From: Vibrio diazotrophicus
Lineage (GTDB): Bacteria; Pseudomonadota; Gammaproteobacteria; Enterobacterales; Vibrionaceae
DNA: 64,000 nt
Reading direction: 5' to 3'
Assembly: GCF_038452265.1 (NCBI RefSeq)
Contig: NZ_CP151842.1
Coordinates: forward strand, 1,116,001 to 1,180,000
In this document: positions 8,368-16,645 of the stretch, piece after piece
Layout of the letters: each line of letters begins with the position of its first letter
Position numbering within the stretch: the stretch's first letter is position 1
The notes under the pieces: model-generated
The model's input: only the letters and a program-made list of their open reading frames with translations
Databases searched by the model: none
What the model was told of the DNA's origin: nothing
Made by a program: the position numbers and the translations under genes

Positions 8368-9528
8368 CTATATGTTTTCTCTGCCACCGGCTTGCTTAAA
8401 CCAAGCTGTAAGGTGTGTTTTGAGATCTTTTAGCTCTTCAGGGCCGATTAATGCGAGCCCAAGATCTTCCGCTCGAGTAATATCGTTATGGCGTAGAGGT
8501 CTGAAGCTTACTAACATCGCTCGTGCCTGTAATCCTCCGAGCAAGTCTCTTAGAGATTCCAGTTTATACAAGGTGTCATCACCATCATCACGCATACCTT
8601 TGGTTTTGCACTCAATGATATACAGCTTGTTGTTAACAACGGTTGCGATGTCCAGCTCGTTACGAACTTCTTTCTCACCCAACTGACGGTAAACCTGAAC
8701 GTTTAAAGAACGATCCTGAATGGTCGGTAAGTCATCTTGAATCTGCTTAACAGTGCTGTGTACAAGAGTTTCTAACCATTCGCCGTTCGAAAATCGACGT
8801 GCGTCTTCGTTTGCAAACGTGAGAACACCATTTTCATAGGTGGCAATCTCTGTTTCAACCAAGTCATTCAATAACATGTTTAGTTCACGATAGCCTTGCT
8901 GTTTTTCAGAAAGCTCTACATCTAACCGCTGCTCTTTACGACATGTTGTTGCTAGATAGTTCAGTGTTGCTAAGCCAGGACCAAGTTCTAAAGCATTACC
9001 CGCCCAACGTTCACCCAAGTTATACAGTTTTTCATCCAACTGAGGTGGGATGTTATGTTCACTGAACTCACCACGAGCACCGAATATGGTCAGGTAATCA
9101 GAGATGGTGATGTGGTCTTGCACTTGAGTATCTGTATTACCATCCGGATAGAGCCAGCACAAACAGTCGCTGTTAGGTTCTACGACGAAAATGGGCCAGT
9201 GGTAGGTACGGAATACTTCGTAAACACAAAGAAGTCTGTGTCTGAGACCGCAACTTGCATTCAGTTTGATCGGCAGGTTGCGTTGCTTTAAGTCATCAGC
9301 AAGAACATTTACCGCTTTCTTGATCTCGGCAACGTTAGACCCTGCCGGAATTTCGAAAAACTCTGAAGTGATATCTCGCTGGTTCAGTACTTTGTTCAGG
9401 CGAAGATACATTGCTTCTTGCGAGCTATCCCCAACAAAAACAATATGACGACTTGCAGTTCTGTTATCTAAAAGTGGGGTAACCAGACGGACGGGGTCTT
9501 GGTCAATAATGCCAACATGAACAGCCAT
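8368..9528 (-). CDS. CARF-domain nuclease-like protein, DUF1887/Card1-like (VC1899 type)
   Basis: 386 residues, collinear with V. cholerae VC1899, a protein known from structural genomics that shares the CARF plus restriction-nuclease fold with Card1/Can2 CRISPR ancillary nucleases. The N-terminal part (about 1-150) looks like a Rossmann-type CARF domain (HIVFVGDSSQEAMYL at about 28-42). A middle helical/winged-helix part follows (about 160-245). The C-terminal PD-(D/E)xK domain has GEWLE (249-253), ELD (D293) and IIECKTK (E306, K308), so its catalytic set looks complete. Where CRISPR-linked relatives usually carry a TGGTK-like ligand motif, this protein has SCGLRH (92-97). The start has GAGGAAAAA upstream. 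No CRISPR or cas gene is nearby. The function in Vibrio is not known; nuclease activity triggered by a nucleotide signal is an inference. Confidence 0.85.
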   Translation of the reverse strand: MAVHVGIIDQDPVRLVTPLLDNRTASRHIVFVGDSSQEAMYLRLNKVLNQRDITSEFFEIPAGSNVAEIKKAVNVLADDLKQRNLPIKLNASCGLRHRLLCVYEVFRTYHWPIFVVEPNSDCLCWLYPDGNTDTQVQDHITISDYLTIFGARGEFSEHNIPPQLDEKLYNLGERWAGNALELGPGLATLNYLATTCRKEQRLDVELSEKQQGYRELNMLLNDLVETEIATYENGVLTFANEDARRFSNGEWLETLVHSTVKQIQDDLPTIQDRSLNVQVYRQLGEKEVRNELDIATVVNNKLYIIECKTKGMRDDGDDTLYKLESLRDLLGGLQARAMLVSFRPLRHNDITRAEDLGLALIGPEELKDLKTHLTAWFKQAGGRENI

Positions 9529-9705
9529 AGTTTTTCCTCATGTTTGGCTTGCAAAAAGAGTTAAGTATGAAAGGTTTGCCGCAAGCCATAGCTATCATAT
9601 AACGGTGCGAGACGTAAAAAACAAGGGTGACCTTATAGAAAAGGTCACCCTTATGGTAGTTTTTACTCAATGATTACAATCTTGAGCTTAAAGTGCACAG
9701 TAAAA
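9529..9705. promoter_or_regulatory. Upstream region of the CARF gene with an 8-bp inverted repeat
   Basis: TGGCTTGC (9545-9552) and GCAAGCCA (9581-9588) form a spaced inverted repeat between the CARF start and the chemoreceptor terminator. It could be an operator or an RNA hairpin in the leader. Confidence 0.3.
9615..9652 (-). terminator. Terminator of the chemoreceptor gene at 9706-11697
   Basis: A perfect 12-bp stem (AAGGGTGACCTT with AAGGTCACCCTT), six-base loop and, on the minus strand, a T-run immediately after. Confidence 0.85.
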
Positions 9706-11697
9706 TTACAATTTAAATCTGTGTACTAACGAACTTTGCTGTGCTGCTAGTTGGGTTAAGTTCGTGCTGTTATCTGCAATTTCAGCCATTGCACGATAGC
9801 TCTCATCAGAGATCAAGTTGATGTCCTCAATACTGCGGGCAATACTTGTTGTTGTCTCGTTTTGTTCTGCTGCTGCTTGTGAAATATGCGTACTCATCTG
9901 ACTGATTTCTATGATGAGTGCTTGTATCTCTTCCATTGCGCTGTTGGCATTTGACGCTTGCTCAACAGATTGCTCCATATCTTTCATACAGCTTTCGATC
10001 ACTTTACTTGCTGAAGTAGAGCTTGATTGAAGGTTACTGATCATATTCTCGATTTCAGCGGTTGATTCGGTCGTGCGTTGTGCAAGAACACGTACTTCAT
10101 CAGCAACCACAGCAAAACCTCGACCTTGCTCACCCGCACGCGCTGCTTCAATCGCGGCGTTTAGTGCAAGTAGGTTGGTTTGCTCTGCGATGTTGCGAAT
10201 TACATCGAGAATGCTGCCAATTTGGCTGCTCATTCGGCGTAGATCGTTAGTAGCCTCCACTGATTCATTCAATCGAGCTTCCAACTGGTTAATGGTCGAA
10301 ATGTTTTGGCTCATGATTACTCGACCCGATTCAGAGGCGGTTTCAACTTGCTGAACCATCTGCAGAGAGCTTTGAGCACTATTTGCTACTTCACCCACTG
10401 AATGCGCCATCTCTGTCATTGCTGTTGCAACGCTCGCCGTTTGTTCACGTTGATTGTTTAGCTGAGACTGTGCGCCTTGTGATGTTGCTTGGTTGTTGTT
10501 TGCTGTAGACGTTAGGGCATCTGATGCTTGGTTGAGCTTTTTCAGAATGTCATGCAGGCTATCTGCGAGGGTATTGATATGACCACTCACACGACTGAAT
10601 TCGTTGTTGTAACGAATATCGATACGTTGCGTCATATCACCATCAGTTAAGCTTTCTAGTGTGGTAAGAATGCGTTTCAGAGGTTCACGTACACTTTGAG
10701 CTAAGTGGTAGCCAATAGCGATGGCAACAACAAGTACAGCAATACCAATACCAACTGCTTTGTAGAGACCTTGTTGATAAACATCACCCGCTTCAACCAA
10801 TGAGCCGTTTAGATCGTTGGTCGCGGCTTCGTTAAATGAATCCAAAATGGTCATTGCGTTATCGATTTCTGCCGCAAGGTTACCAATGTTTTCATAGAGT
10901 GCAGCACGAGCTTTAAGATATTCGTTGTGTTGGTCAAGTACGCCGCCTTTCTTGCCGATGTCTTGAGTAAATTGCTCAACTTTCTTTTCAAATACACTTT
11001 TAAGACCTGGAAGTTGAGTTACCAGACCGCGATATGCGTAGTTCAGATGAGTCACCGCTTTTTTGTTCAGTGCTACAGCTTTTTCAACAAAAGCGACATC
11101 ACTACTTGCCAACGCATCTGAAGTGATTACCTCGGCATCGCGAAGTTTAATGAAGTAACTTTTCGCCATCACTTTGACTGAAATATTGTTTTCACCGTCA
11201 ACGGCTTCTTTCATGCCAGCGCTCAGCTCTGCCTGTAAGCGTTGGAACTCTCGAGTTGATTTTTGTACCTTAGCTTGCGCATCAAACATTGCCTGATAAT
11301 TATTCATCGCTTTATCGGCTTCGGTGAAATAACGGTCTTCTAATTGTTTAAGCGTTTCGACGCGCTCAATCAGATCGGAGTGTGAAACACTGGCTTCCTG
11401 TAGCTGATTTAATGTTTCGCTGAACTTGTCCTTGGCAGAAACAAACGAACTGCGAATTTCGTCCATTCGTTCAAGGTTCTGAGTGGTCAGAAAGTCCTTA
11501 AATGATTTGTCTGCAGACAATAACTGAACGCTAGTTTGATTGGATAAAGAAACAAGCGGAAGAGCTGTTTTCGATACACTTTCAAAATTAGAATGAATTT
11601 GGTTCATTCCGCTCATCATGATGGCAACTGTTACAGCGAACATGACGATAATTAATGCAAAACCAGCATACATCCGTCTTATTACGGAACCTTGCAT
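9706..11697 (-). CDS. Methyl-accepting chemotaxis protein with long helical sensor
   Basis: Transmembrane chemoreceptor, 663 residues. One transmembrane helix is at about 10-31 and a second at about 310-332. The roughly 280-residue periplasmic region between them is all-helical and resembles HBM (helical bimodular) sensors, an assignment made by look rather than by search. A HAMP domain follows (about 333-385). The cytoplasmic methylation and signalling helices have the conserved tip EQTNLLALNAAIEAARAGEQ near residues 500-520. There is no C-terminal NWETF-type CheR tether. It matches the position of VC1898. The ligand cannot be read from sequence. The gene has its own terminator and is probably monocistronic. 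Confidence 0.93.
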   Translation of the reverse strand: MQGSVIRRMYAGFALIIVMFAVTVAIMMSGMNQIHSNFESVSKTALPLVSLSNQTSVQLLSADKSFKDFLTTQNLERMDEIRSSFVSAKDKFSETLNQLQEASVSHSDLIERVETLKQLEDRYFTEADKAMNNYQAMFDAQAKVQKSTREFQRLQAELSAGMKEAVDGENNISVKVMAKSYFIKLRDAEVITSDALASSDVAFVEKAVALNKKAVTHLNYAYRGLVTQLPGLKSVFEKKVEQFTQDIGKKGGVLDQHNEYLKARAALYENIGNLAAEIDNAMTILDSFNEAATNDLNGSLVEAGDVYQQGLYKAVGIGIAVLVVAIAIGYHLAQSVREPLKRILTTLESLTDGDMTQRIDIRYNNEFSRVSGHINTLADSLHDILKKLNQASDALTSTANNNQATSQGAQSQLNNQREQTASVATAMTEMAHSVGEVANSAQSSLQMVQQVETASESGRVIMSQNISTINQLEARLNESVEATNDLRRMSSQIGSILDVIRNIAEQTNLLALNAAIEAARAGEQGRGFAVVADEVRVLAQRTTESTAEIENMISNLQSSSTSASKVIESCMKDMEQSVEQASNANSAMEEIQALIIEISQMSTHISQAAAEQNETTTSIARSIEDINLISDESYRAMAEIADNSTNLTQLAAQQSSLVHRFKL

Positions 11698-11963
11698 ACT
11701 TCTACCCCCAATAAATACATTCTCAAAAAATAAAAAAAACTAAAAGTTGCTCTATGGCAAATGGCTCAACGACTAGACAAGCAAGTGATATTCTATGAAT
11801 GATTAATCGACAGTTTTTAGAGGAAAGTTACAAAATTGTAATTTAGCTGGCGTGAAAATTGAATTCTGTTAACTGGATAATGTTTTGTATTGAGGTTTGA
11901 AGCACCTTGACGCATACTCAAATGCACAATGATTTATACAAAATGCCTACTACGGAGCACTTT

Positions 11964-12314
11964 ATGGCTGAGGAAACCATTTTCAGTAAAATTATTCGCA
12001 AAGAGATCTCAGCAGATATCCTCTATCAGGATGATTTAGTTACTGCATTTCGAGATATCAATCCTCGCGCTCCAAGCCACATTTTAATCATTCCTAATAA
12101 GTTGATTCCTACCGTGAATGATGTGGAAGAGAGTGACGAGCTTGCTTTGGGTCGTATGTTTACTGTGGCTAAGAAATTGGCGAAAGAAGAGGGCATTGCA
12201 GAAGACGGCTATCGTCTACTAGTAAACTGCAACTCACACGGCGGTCAAGAAGTTTACCACATCCACATGCATCTTGTCGGTGGTCGCCCTCTAGGTCCAC
12301 TATTGATGAGTTAA
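11964..12314 (+). CDS. hinT: HIT-family purine nucleoside phosphoramidase HinT
   Basis: Histidine-triad hydrolase acting on AMP-lysine and similar phosphoramidates, 116 residues. The catalytic triad motif H99-I-H101-M-H103-L is present. The ATG at 11964 (MAEETIFSKIIRKE) is chosen because it has GGAG eight bases upstream and gives the family length; the frame remains open back to 11907. It heads the same neighbourhood as E. coli hinT-ycfL-lpoB-thiK, but here a terminator separates it from the next gene. Confidence 0.95.
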   Translation: MAEETIFSKIIRKEISADILYQDDLVTAFRDINPRAPSHILIIPNKLIPTVNDVEESDELALGRMFTVAKKLAKEEGIAEDGYRLLVNCNSHGGQEVYHIHMHLVGGRPLGPLLMS

Positions 12315-12318
12315 GTAT

Positions 12319-12355
12319 GAATAATGCCCTGTTAACCAACGGGGCATTATTGTTT
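12319..12355 (+). terminator. Terminator after hinT
   Basis: A 14-bp stem with one G-T pair (12319-12332 with 12337-12350) around AACC, followed by GTTT. It lies between hinT and the COG3014 lipoprotein gene. Confidence 0.7.
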
Positions 12356-12381
12356 CCATCCTAATTTTTGCGGAGTGTGTG

Positions 12382-13773
12382 GTGAAGGCCAAAAAGCGAC
12401 ACATTACGGTTCCCATAGCCTGTTTGCTGTTAAGTGCATGTGCCAATATGACGGCAGGTAACCTGTTCAGTCATTACAGCGCCCAGAACCAAGATTTATA
12501 TCAAACGGTCAAGCAGGGGCAATACTCTGAAGCTACCGATTTATTCGAAGATTATGTTGCGGGCGATATTCTTGACAATCTGGAAAAAGGTCGCGTCTAT
12601 TTTTTAAATCAGCAGTATACCGAAAGTAAAGCAACACTAGAGCTTTCAGATCAAGCGATAAAACAGCAGCAGAGCAAGGCGATTATTTCAGTTTCAGACA
12701 CTGCGACCAGCGTAGGTTCGCTCGCGGTCAACGACAACTTAAATGATTATCAGCCTGCGGATTATGAGTTAGGTTTCCTTCATCTCTACCTTGGGCTTAA
12801 TTACGTTCAAGCTAATGATCTCGATGGTGCTTTAGTTGAGATGCGCCGAGCGAATCAGGTTCAGGAACAGGCTCGCGCGAATCGTGAAGCTGAACTTGAA
12901 CGTGCTCAAAGTGAGCTGCGTGAAAATGGGGTTAGTGCCAATCTGGGCAGTGTTCTTTCTCGATATCCAGATGCAGGCAAAACATTGCAAGCCGTGCAAA
13001 ATGGTTATCTACTCTATCTTTCTGCACTCCTTTATGAAGCTTCAAACGATCTTAACAGTGCTTATGTCGATTACAGACGAGCATTAGCGGTTGCCCCTGA
13101 AAATAAAGCCGTTATCGACGGAACTTTACGGGTCGCTAAACGTCTTGGTATGAAAGAAGACTTAACTTTGTTGGAAAAACAGTACGGTTCGGCACAAACT
13201 CTGCAAGAAGGCCAAGGGCGAGTTATTATTTTAGATGAACAAGGAGTTGTAAAGGCGATGGAAAGCTGGCGATTATCTTTACCTCTTTATGACAGCAGAG
13301 GTAATAGTGCGCTGTATTCTTTAGCTTTACCGTACTATAACAACAGCGTAGTGCAGCAGAAATTTCATATGCAGTTGAATGGTAAAGAGTTAGCCTCTTC
13401 TGCATTAACTAACGTAGATTTAATGGCACAGCGGAATTTGTCTGAAAAGATGCCGGCAATCGTTATTCGCCAAGCTTTACGGGTGGTGGCAAAAGAACAG
13501 TTGCGTAAAGAAACCACCAACGGCAATGATGTCGGCAACTTAGTGTTAAATGTGTGGAACACATTGACAGAACAACCAGATACACGCAGTTGGATTACGT
13601 TACCAGCGTCGGTTCACGGTATGACTGAAGTCGTGCCATCAGGTGAACAGACCTTGAATGCGGCTGGTAAGTCATACAGCTTCAATGTTCCTGACCAAGG
13701 AACCACTCTTGTTTGGGTCTCCCAACAAGGGTCGAACGCAACTATGTGGCACAAGCAACTAGGGAAATTGTGA
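12382..13773 (+). CDS. COG3014-type lipoprotein with TPR-like helices, function unknown
   Basis: Predicted outer- or inner-membrane lipoprotein, about 463 residues. The signal peptide ends in the lipobox LLLSAC with the acylated cysteine at about residue 20. The first half contains helical repeat-like segments (for example ADYELGFLHLYLGLNYVQAN) resembling TPRs. The C-terminal part looks beta-rich. Two tandem GTGs could start it: 12382 has GGAG six bases upstream and is preferred over 12379. It overlaps ycfL by one base (TGATG), so the two are translationally coupled. It is absent at this spot in E. coli but typical in Vibrio. The linkage to lpoB suggests an envelope role, but this is inference. 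Confidence 0.8.
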   Translation: MKAKKRHITVPIACLLLSACANMTAGNLFSHYSAQNQDLYQTVKQGQYSEATDLFEDYVAGDILDNLEKGRVYFLNQQYTESKATLELSDQAIKQQQSKAIISVSDTATSVGSLAVNDNLNDYQPADYELGFLHLYLGLNYVQANDLDGALVEMRRANQVQEQARANREAELERAQSELRENGVSANLGSVLSRYPDAGKTLQAVQNGYLLYLSALLYEASNDLNSAYVDYRRALAVAPENKAVIDGTLRVAKRLGMKEDLTLLEKQYGSAQTLQEGQGRVIILDEQGVVKAMESWRLSLPLYDSRGNSALYSLALPYYNNSVVQQKFHMQLNGKELASSALTNVDLMAQRNLSEKMPAIVIRQALRVVAKEQLRKETTNGNDVGNLVLNVWNTLTEQPDTRSWITLPASVHGMTEVVPSGEQTLNAAGKSYSFNVPDQGTTLVWVSQQGSNATMWHKQLGKL

Positions 13774-14162
13774 TGAAAAAATGGCTTGTAGCTTTACTGT
13801 CGACGCTGGCGATAGTGGGCTGTAGTAAAAACACAGCAGGATTAAGTGTTGAAGGTGAATCGCAAAGAGTATTATTTGCTGACAACGTACTAGGTAATCG
13901 ACTTGTTATTGATGATATATCAACGATAGACGTTGATGGACACGCCCGAGGCGTGGTTCGTTTAGTCAGTAACCACAAAGGCGACCAACATATTCAGTAC
14001 CGATTTTACTGGTATGACGATAACGGTTTGGAAGTGAATACTCGTCTTGCGCCTTGGAAGCAAGCGATCGTTCGCGGCATGGAGAGTATCTCTATCTCAG
14101 AAGTGTCGGTAAATCCAAATGGAAAACAATTTCGTGTTCAGATCCGCGAATCTGACGACTAG
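13773..14162 (+). CDS. ycfL: YcfL family lipoprotein
   Basis: 129-residue predicted lipoprotein with lipobox AIVGC, cysteine at residue 17. The mature part is a small beta-rich domain (QYRFYWYDDNGLEV, then the RVQIRESDD C-terminus). The start at 13773 overlaps the stop of the preceding lipoprotein gene; the frame is open further upstream, but the signal peptide MKKWLVALLSTLAIVGC fixes the start. YcfL is a DUF1425 protein found next to lpoB in many gammaproteobacteria; its function is unknown. Confidence 0.88.
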   Translation: MKKWLVALLSTLAIVGCSKNTAGLSVEGESQRVLFADNVLGNRLVIDDISTIDVDGHARGVVRLVSNHKGDQHIQYRFYWYDDNGLEVNTRLAPWKQAIVRGMESISISEVSVNPNGKQFRVQIRESDD

Positions 14163-14182
14163 GCAATTTTAGAGGAAGCCAA

Positions 14183-14773
14183 ATGAAAAAGAGTGTTATT
14201 GCGTTGCTTGGATTAGCTGTGATTCTTGGTGGATGTTCAAACAAAGTCAGTTACGGTGATGCGCAAGCCGTAGAAACGGTTAACGTTGATTTTGGTTCAA
14301 CGGATCTGCAAAAGATCGCTGGTGAGATGGTAGACAGCATGATGATGTCCGGTTCTGTGGCGGCGATTACTCGTGACTCGCGTCCAATCGTTTTTGTTGA
14401 ACGCATCAAGAATAAAACCAGTGAGCATATTGATACTGAATCGATCACTGACACCATCAGCACCAAAATGCTGAATTCAGGCAAGTTCCGATTTGTTGAC
14501 ATGGACCGTGTAGAGTCAGTTCGTGAACAGCTTAATTTCCAGAACAACGATGAGCTAGTAAACCAAAGCACCGCAATTCAGTTCGGTAAAATGGTGGGTG
14601 CCCAGTACATGCTCTATGGAAACCTAGCCAGCATCTTGAAGAATGCGGGTAGCGATAAAGATGTTTACTACAAGATGACAATGCGCTTAATGGATCTGCA
14701 AACTGGCTTGATTGAATGGGCAGATGAAACTGAAATCCGTAAGCAAGAGTCTAAAAGTTTACTTGGTCTTTAA
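14183..14773 (+). CDS. lpoB: Penicillin-binding protein activator LpoB
   Basis: Outer-membrane lipoprotein that reaches across the periplasm to stimulate PBP1B. 196 residues, lipobox VILGGC with cysteine at 18, a short linker, then the globular domain (about 50-190) with RPIVFVERIKNKTSEHID and a C-terminal LQTGLIEWADETEIRK segment. It is 20 bp after ycfL with GAGGAAG as ribosome binding site. CsiV, which acts on the PBP1A side in V. cholerae, is encoded only 4 kb away. Confidence 0.92.
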   Translation: MKKSVIALLGLAVILGGCSNKVSYGDAQAVETVNVDFGSTDLQKIAGEMVDSMMMSGSVAAITRDSRPIVFVERIKNKTSEHIDTESITDTISTKMLNSGKFRFVDMDRVESVREQLNFQNNDELVNQSTAIQFGKMVGAQYMLYGNLASILKNAGSDKDVYYKMTMRLMDLQTGLIEWADETEIRKQESKSLLGL

Positions 14774-14808
14774 TCCCATCTAGTGTGGAAAATTGAATGA
14801 GGTGAGCA

Positions 14809-15663
14809 ATGGCTAGAATGTCTTGGCATGAAGCGTGTCAGTTAGACCCCACGTTGCAGTCTGTTGCTCACTTTTTTTCTTTTCCGCCCGAATACGCACA
14901 AACCCTAACGGGTGGATTAACCAATCGCTGTTGGAAAGTGGTTTGCCAGAAAGGCAAAGCCTACGTCTGGCGACCTAATACCCCTATCACCAAAGCCTTT
15001 TCTATTTCTCGATTTCAGGAATACCAGATTCTTAAGGCGATAGAATCGACACATATTGGCCCAGCGCCAATATTCATTAGTGATCAAGGGCTGTTAGTTG
15101 AATGGGTGGAAGGGGAATCACTGCACAACGGGGTGAATTTCGACTCGTTACTCAAAATACAATCTAGAATCCACGCTATTGATACAACCAAAATTCCAGT
15201 TGTTCCTTTCTCATTCTTAGCTCGAGTTGACCATTACTGGTTTCAAATTAAAGAGAGCTTAAAAACTCCCGAATTTGAGAAACTTTACCGAGACTGGCGA
15301 AATCCACCAAGTTTGCCCAATGTTGGCTATTCGTTGTGCCATTTTGATTTGGCCGGATATAACATGGTGAAAACTGAACATGGCCTCAAGGTTATCGATT
15401 GGGAATACGCTTCTATTGCTGATCCAAGATTGGATCTCGCTTTGAGTATTGATGTAGCAGGCGAGAACCCTGTGGAAGCTATTGCTCGCTACTGTCAGCT
15501 GAGAGAAATAGAAGATATTGATATTTGGATTGAAGGGGCAAAAGCATGGCTACCGAGAACAGCCATGATGGCAATGCTCTGGTATTTGCTTGCTTTCCAG
15601 CTTTGGGGAGATGAGCACTATTACCATCAGGCGCTTCAAATAAAAGAAACATTTTGCAGTTAG
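14809..15663 (+). CDS. thiK: Thiamine kinase-like phosphotransferase
   Basis: Choline/aminoglycoside-kinase-fold small-molecule kinase, 284 residues. Visible motifs are a glycine-rich N-lobe (LTGGLTNRCWKV), the catalytic loop CHFDLAGYN and the metal-binding IDWEYAS. It lies in the place of E. coli thiK (ycfN) between lpoB and ycfP, so thiamine is the likely substrate. The sequence alone does not settle that. GAGGTGAG precedes the start. Confidence 0.75.
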   Translation: MARMSWHEACQLDPTLQSVAHFFSFPPEYAQTLTGGLTNRCWKVVCQKGKAYVWRPNTPITKAFSISRFQEYQILKAIESTHIGPAPIFISDQGLLVEWVEGESLHNGVNFDSLLKIQSRIHAIDTTKIPVVPFSFLARVDHYWFQIKESLKTPEFEKLYRDWRNPPSLPNVGYSLCHFDLAGYNMVKTEHGLKVIDWEYASIADPRLDLALSIDVAGENPVEAIARYCQLREIEDIDIWIEGAKAWLPRTAMMAMLWYLLAFQLWGDEHYYHQALQIKETFCS

Positions 15664-15763
15664 GATCACTGTTTGTTGTTTATGTCTCATTAGTTTTTGT
15701 ACGATTTACTTTAAAACCTTAGCGTTCGTGGTAGATTAAAACCTCAAGGAGCGGGGGAGTATT

Positions 15764-16303
15764 ATGATTATTTATTTGCACGGTTTCGACTCAACCAGTC
15801 CAGGGAACCACGAAAAAGTTCTGCAACTGCAATTCATTGACGACGATGTTCGTTTTATCAGCTACAGCACGCGACACCCTAAACACGACATGCAGCACTT
15901 ACTGAAAGAAGTCCATAAAGTGATTGAGCATTCTAATGATCCAAACCCAATCATTTGTGGCGTGGGGTTAGGGGGATACTGGTCTGAACGTATCGGCTTT
16001 TTGTGCGGTATCAAACAAGTGATCTTTAACCCGAATCTCAACCCAGAAAGTAACATGACTGGCAAAATTGACCGTCCTGAAGAGTATGAGGACATCGCGA
16101 CCAAGTGTGTTGAACAGTATAGAGTGAAGAACAAAGGTCGCTGCTTGGTGATACTGTCACGTAACGATGAGATGCTTGATAATCAACTCACGGCGAAAGC
16201 ATTAGAAGATTATTACGACATCATATGGGATGATACCCAGTCGCATAAGTTCAAGAAAATCTCTCAACATCTTCAAGCGATAAAAGCCTTTAAGATGGCT
16301 TGA
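15764..16303 (+). CDS. ycfP: YcfP/UPF0227 alpha/beta-hydrolase-fold protein
   Basis: 179 residues, strongly similar in pattern to E. coli YcfP (IYLHGFDSTSPGNHEK, then FNPNLNPESNM). The nucleophile elbow reads GVGLGGYW: glycine stands where serine is found in catalytic esterases (GxSxG). This is also the case in E. coli YcfP as I know it, so ordinary esterase activity is doubtful. A C-terminal DDTQSHKFK segment supplies the expected Asp and His region. It ends the lpoB group. Confidence 0.88.
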   Translation: MIIYLHGFDSTSPGNHEKVLQLQFIDDDVRFISYSTRHPKHDMQHLLKEVHKVIEHSNDPNPIICGVGLGGYWSERIGFLCGIKQVIFNPNLNPESNMTGKIDRPEEYEDIATKCVEQYRVKNKGRCLVILSRNDEMLDNQLTAKALEDYYDIIWDDTQSHKFKKISQHLQAIKAFKMA

Positions 16304-16326
16304 TTTGATTGGTTCTGAATATGAAT

Positions 16327-16352
16327 AACGGCCGAACAGTGGGCCGTTTTTT
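16327..16352 (+). terminator. Terminator after ycfP
   Basis: A 7-bp stem AACGGCC/GGCCGTT with an eight-base loop followed by six Ts. Confidence 0.75.
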
Positions 16353-16400
16353 ATTATGTAACATACGGTTTATTTCCCTACATTTTGAGTGAATATAAGG

Positions 16401-16428
16401 TTGCGTGAAGGATTTAGCTCTATATAAT
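16401..16428 (+). promoter_or_regulatory. Likely ndh promoter
   Basis: A consensus -10 TATAAT (16423-16428) lies 16 bp after TTGCGT (16401-16406). The inferred start near 16435 lies just upstream of the FNR box. Confidence 0.55.
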
Positions 16429-16446
16429 GTGAGCCTCGAAATAAAT

Positions 16447-16460
16447 TTGATGTATATCAA
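16447..16460 (+). promoter_or_regulatory. FNR box upstream of ndh
   Basis: An exact match to TTGAT-N4-ATCAA. It is placed about 12-25 bases downstream of the inferred transcription start, a repressor position. FNR repression of ndh is established in E. coli. Confidence 0.7.
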
Positions 16461-16645
16461 AAAAACGATAAAGAGCAAGAGATAAAACTTGCCTAGAATT
16501 TAGATTGAAATCCATTTCTGTCCCAAACACTTAAACATTAATAATTAGCCTCAAATCGTTGAGCTTAGTACGAATTTAAGAATTTCTTCAGTGTGAATTT
16601 GTCATGCTGAACTTTGATTTTTCATTATTTTTGAGGAATGTTGTT

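Noticed and set aside
11828..11841. TTACAA-AA-TTGTAA near-palindrome upstream of the first chemoreceptor
   Set aside because: It is short and AT-only apart from one C and one G; it matches no operator I can name.
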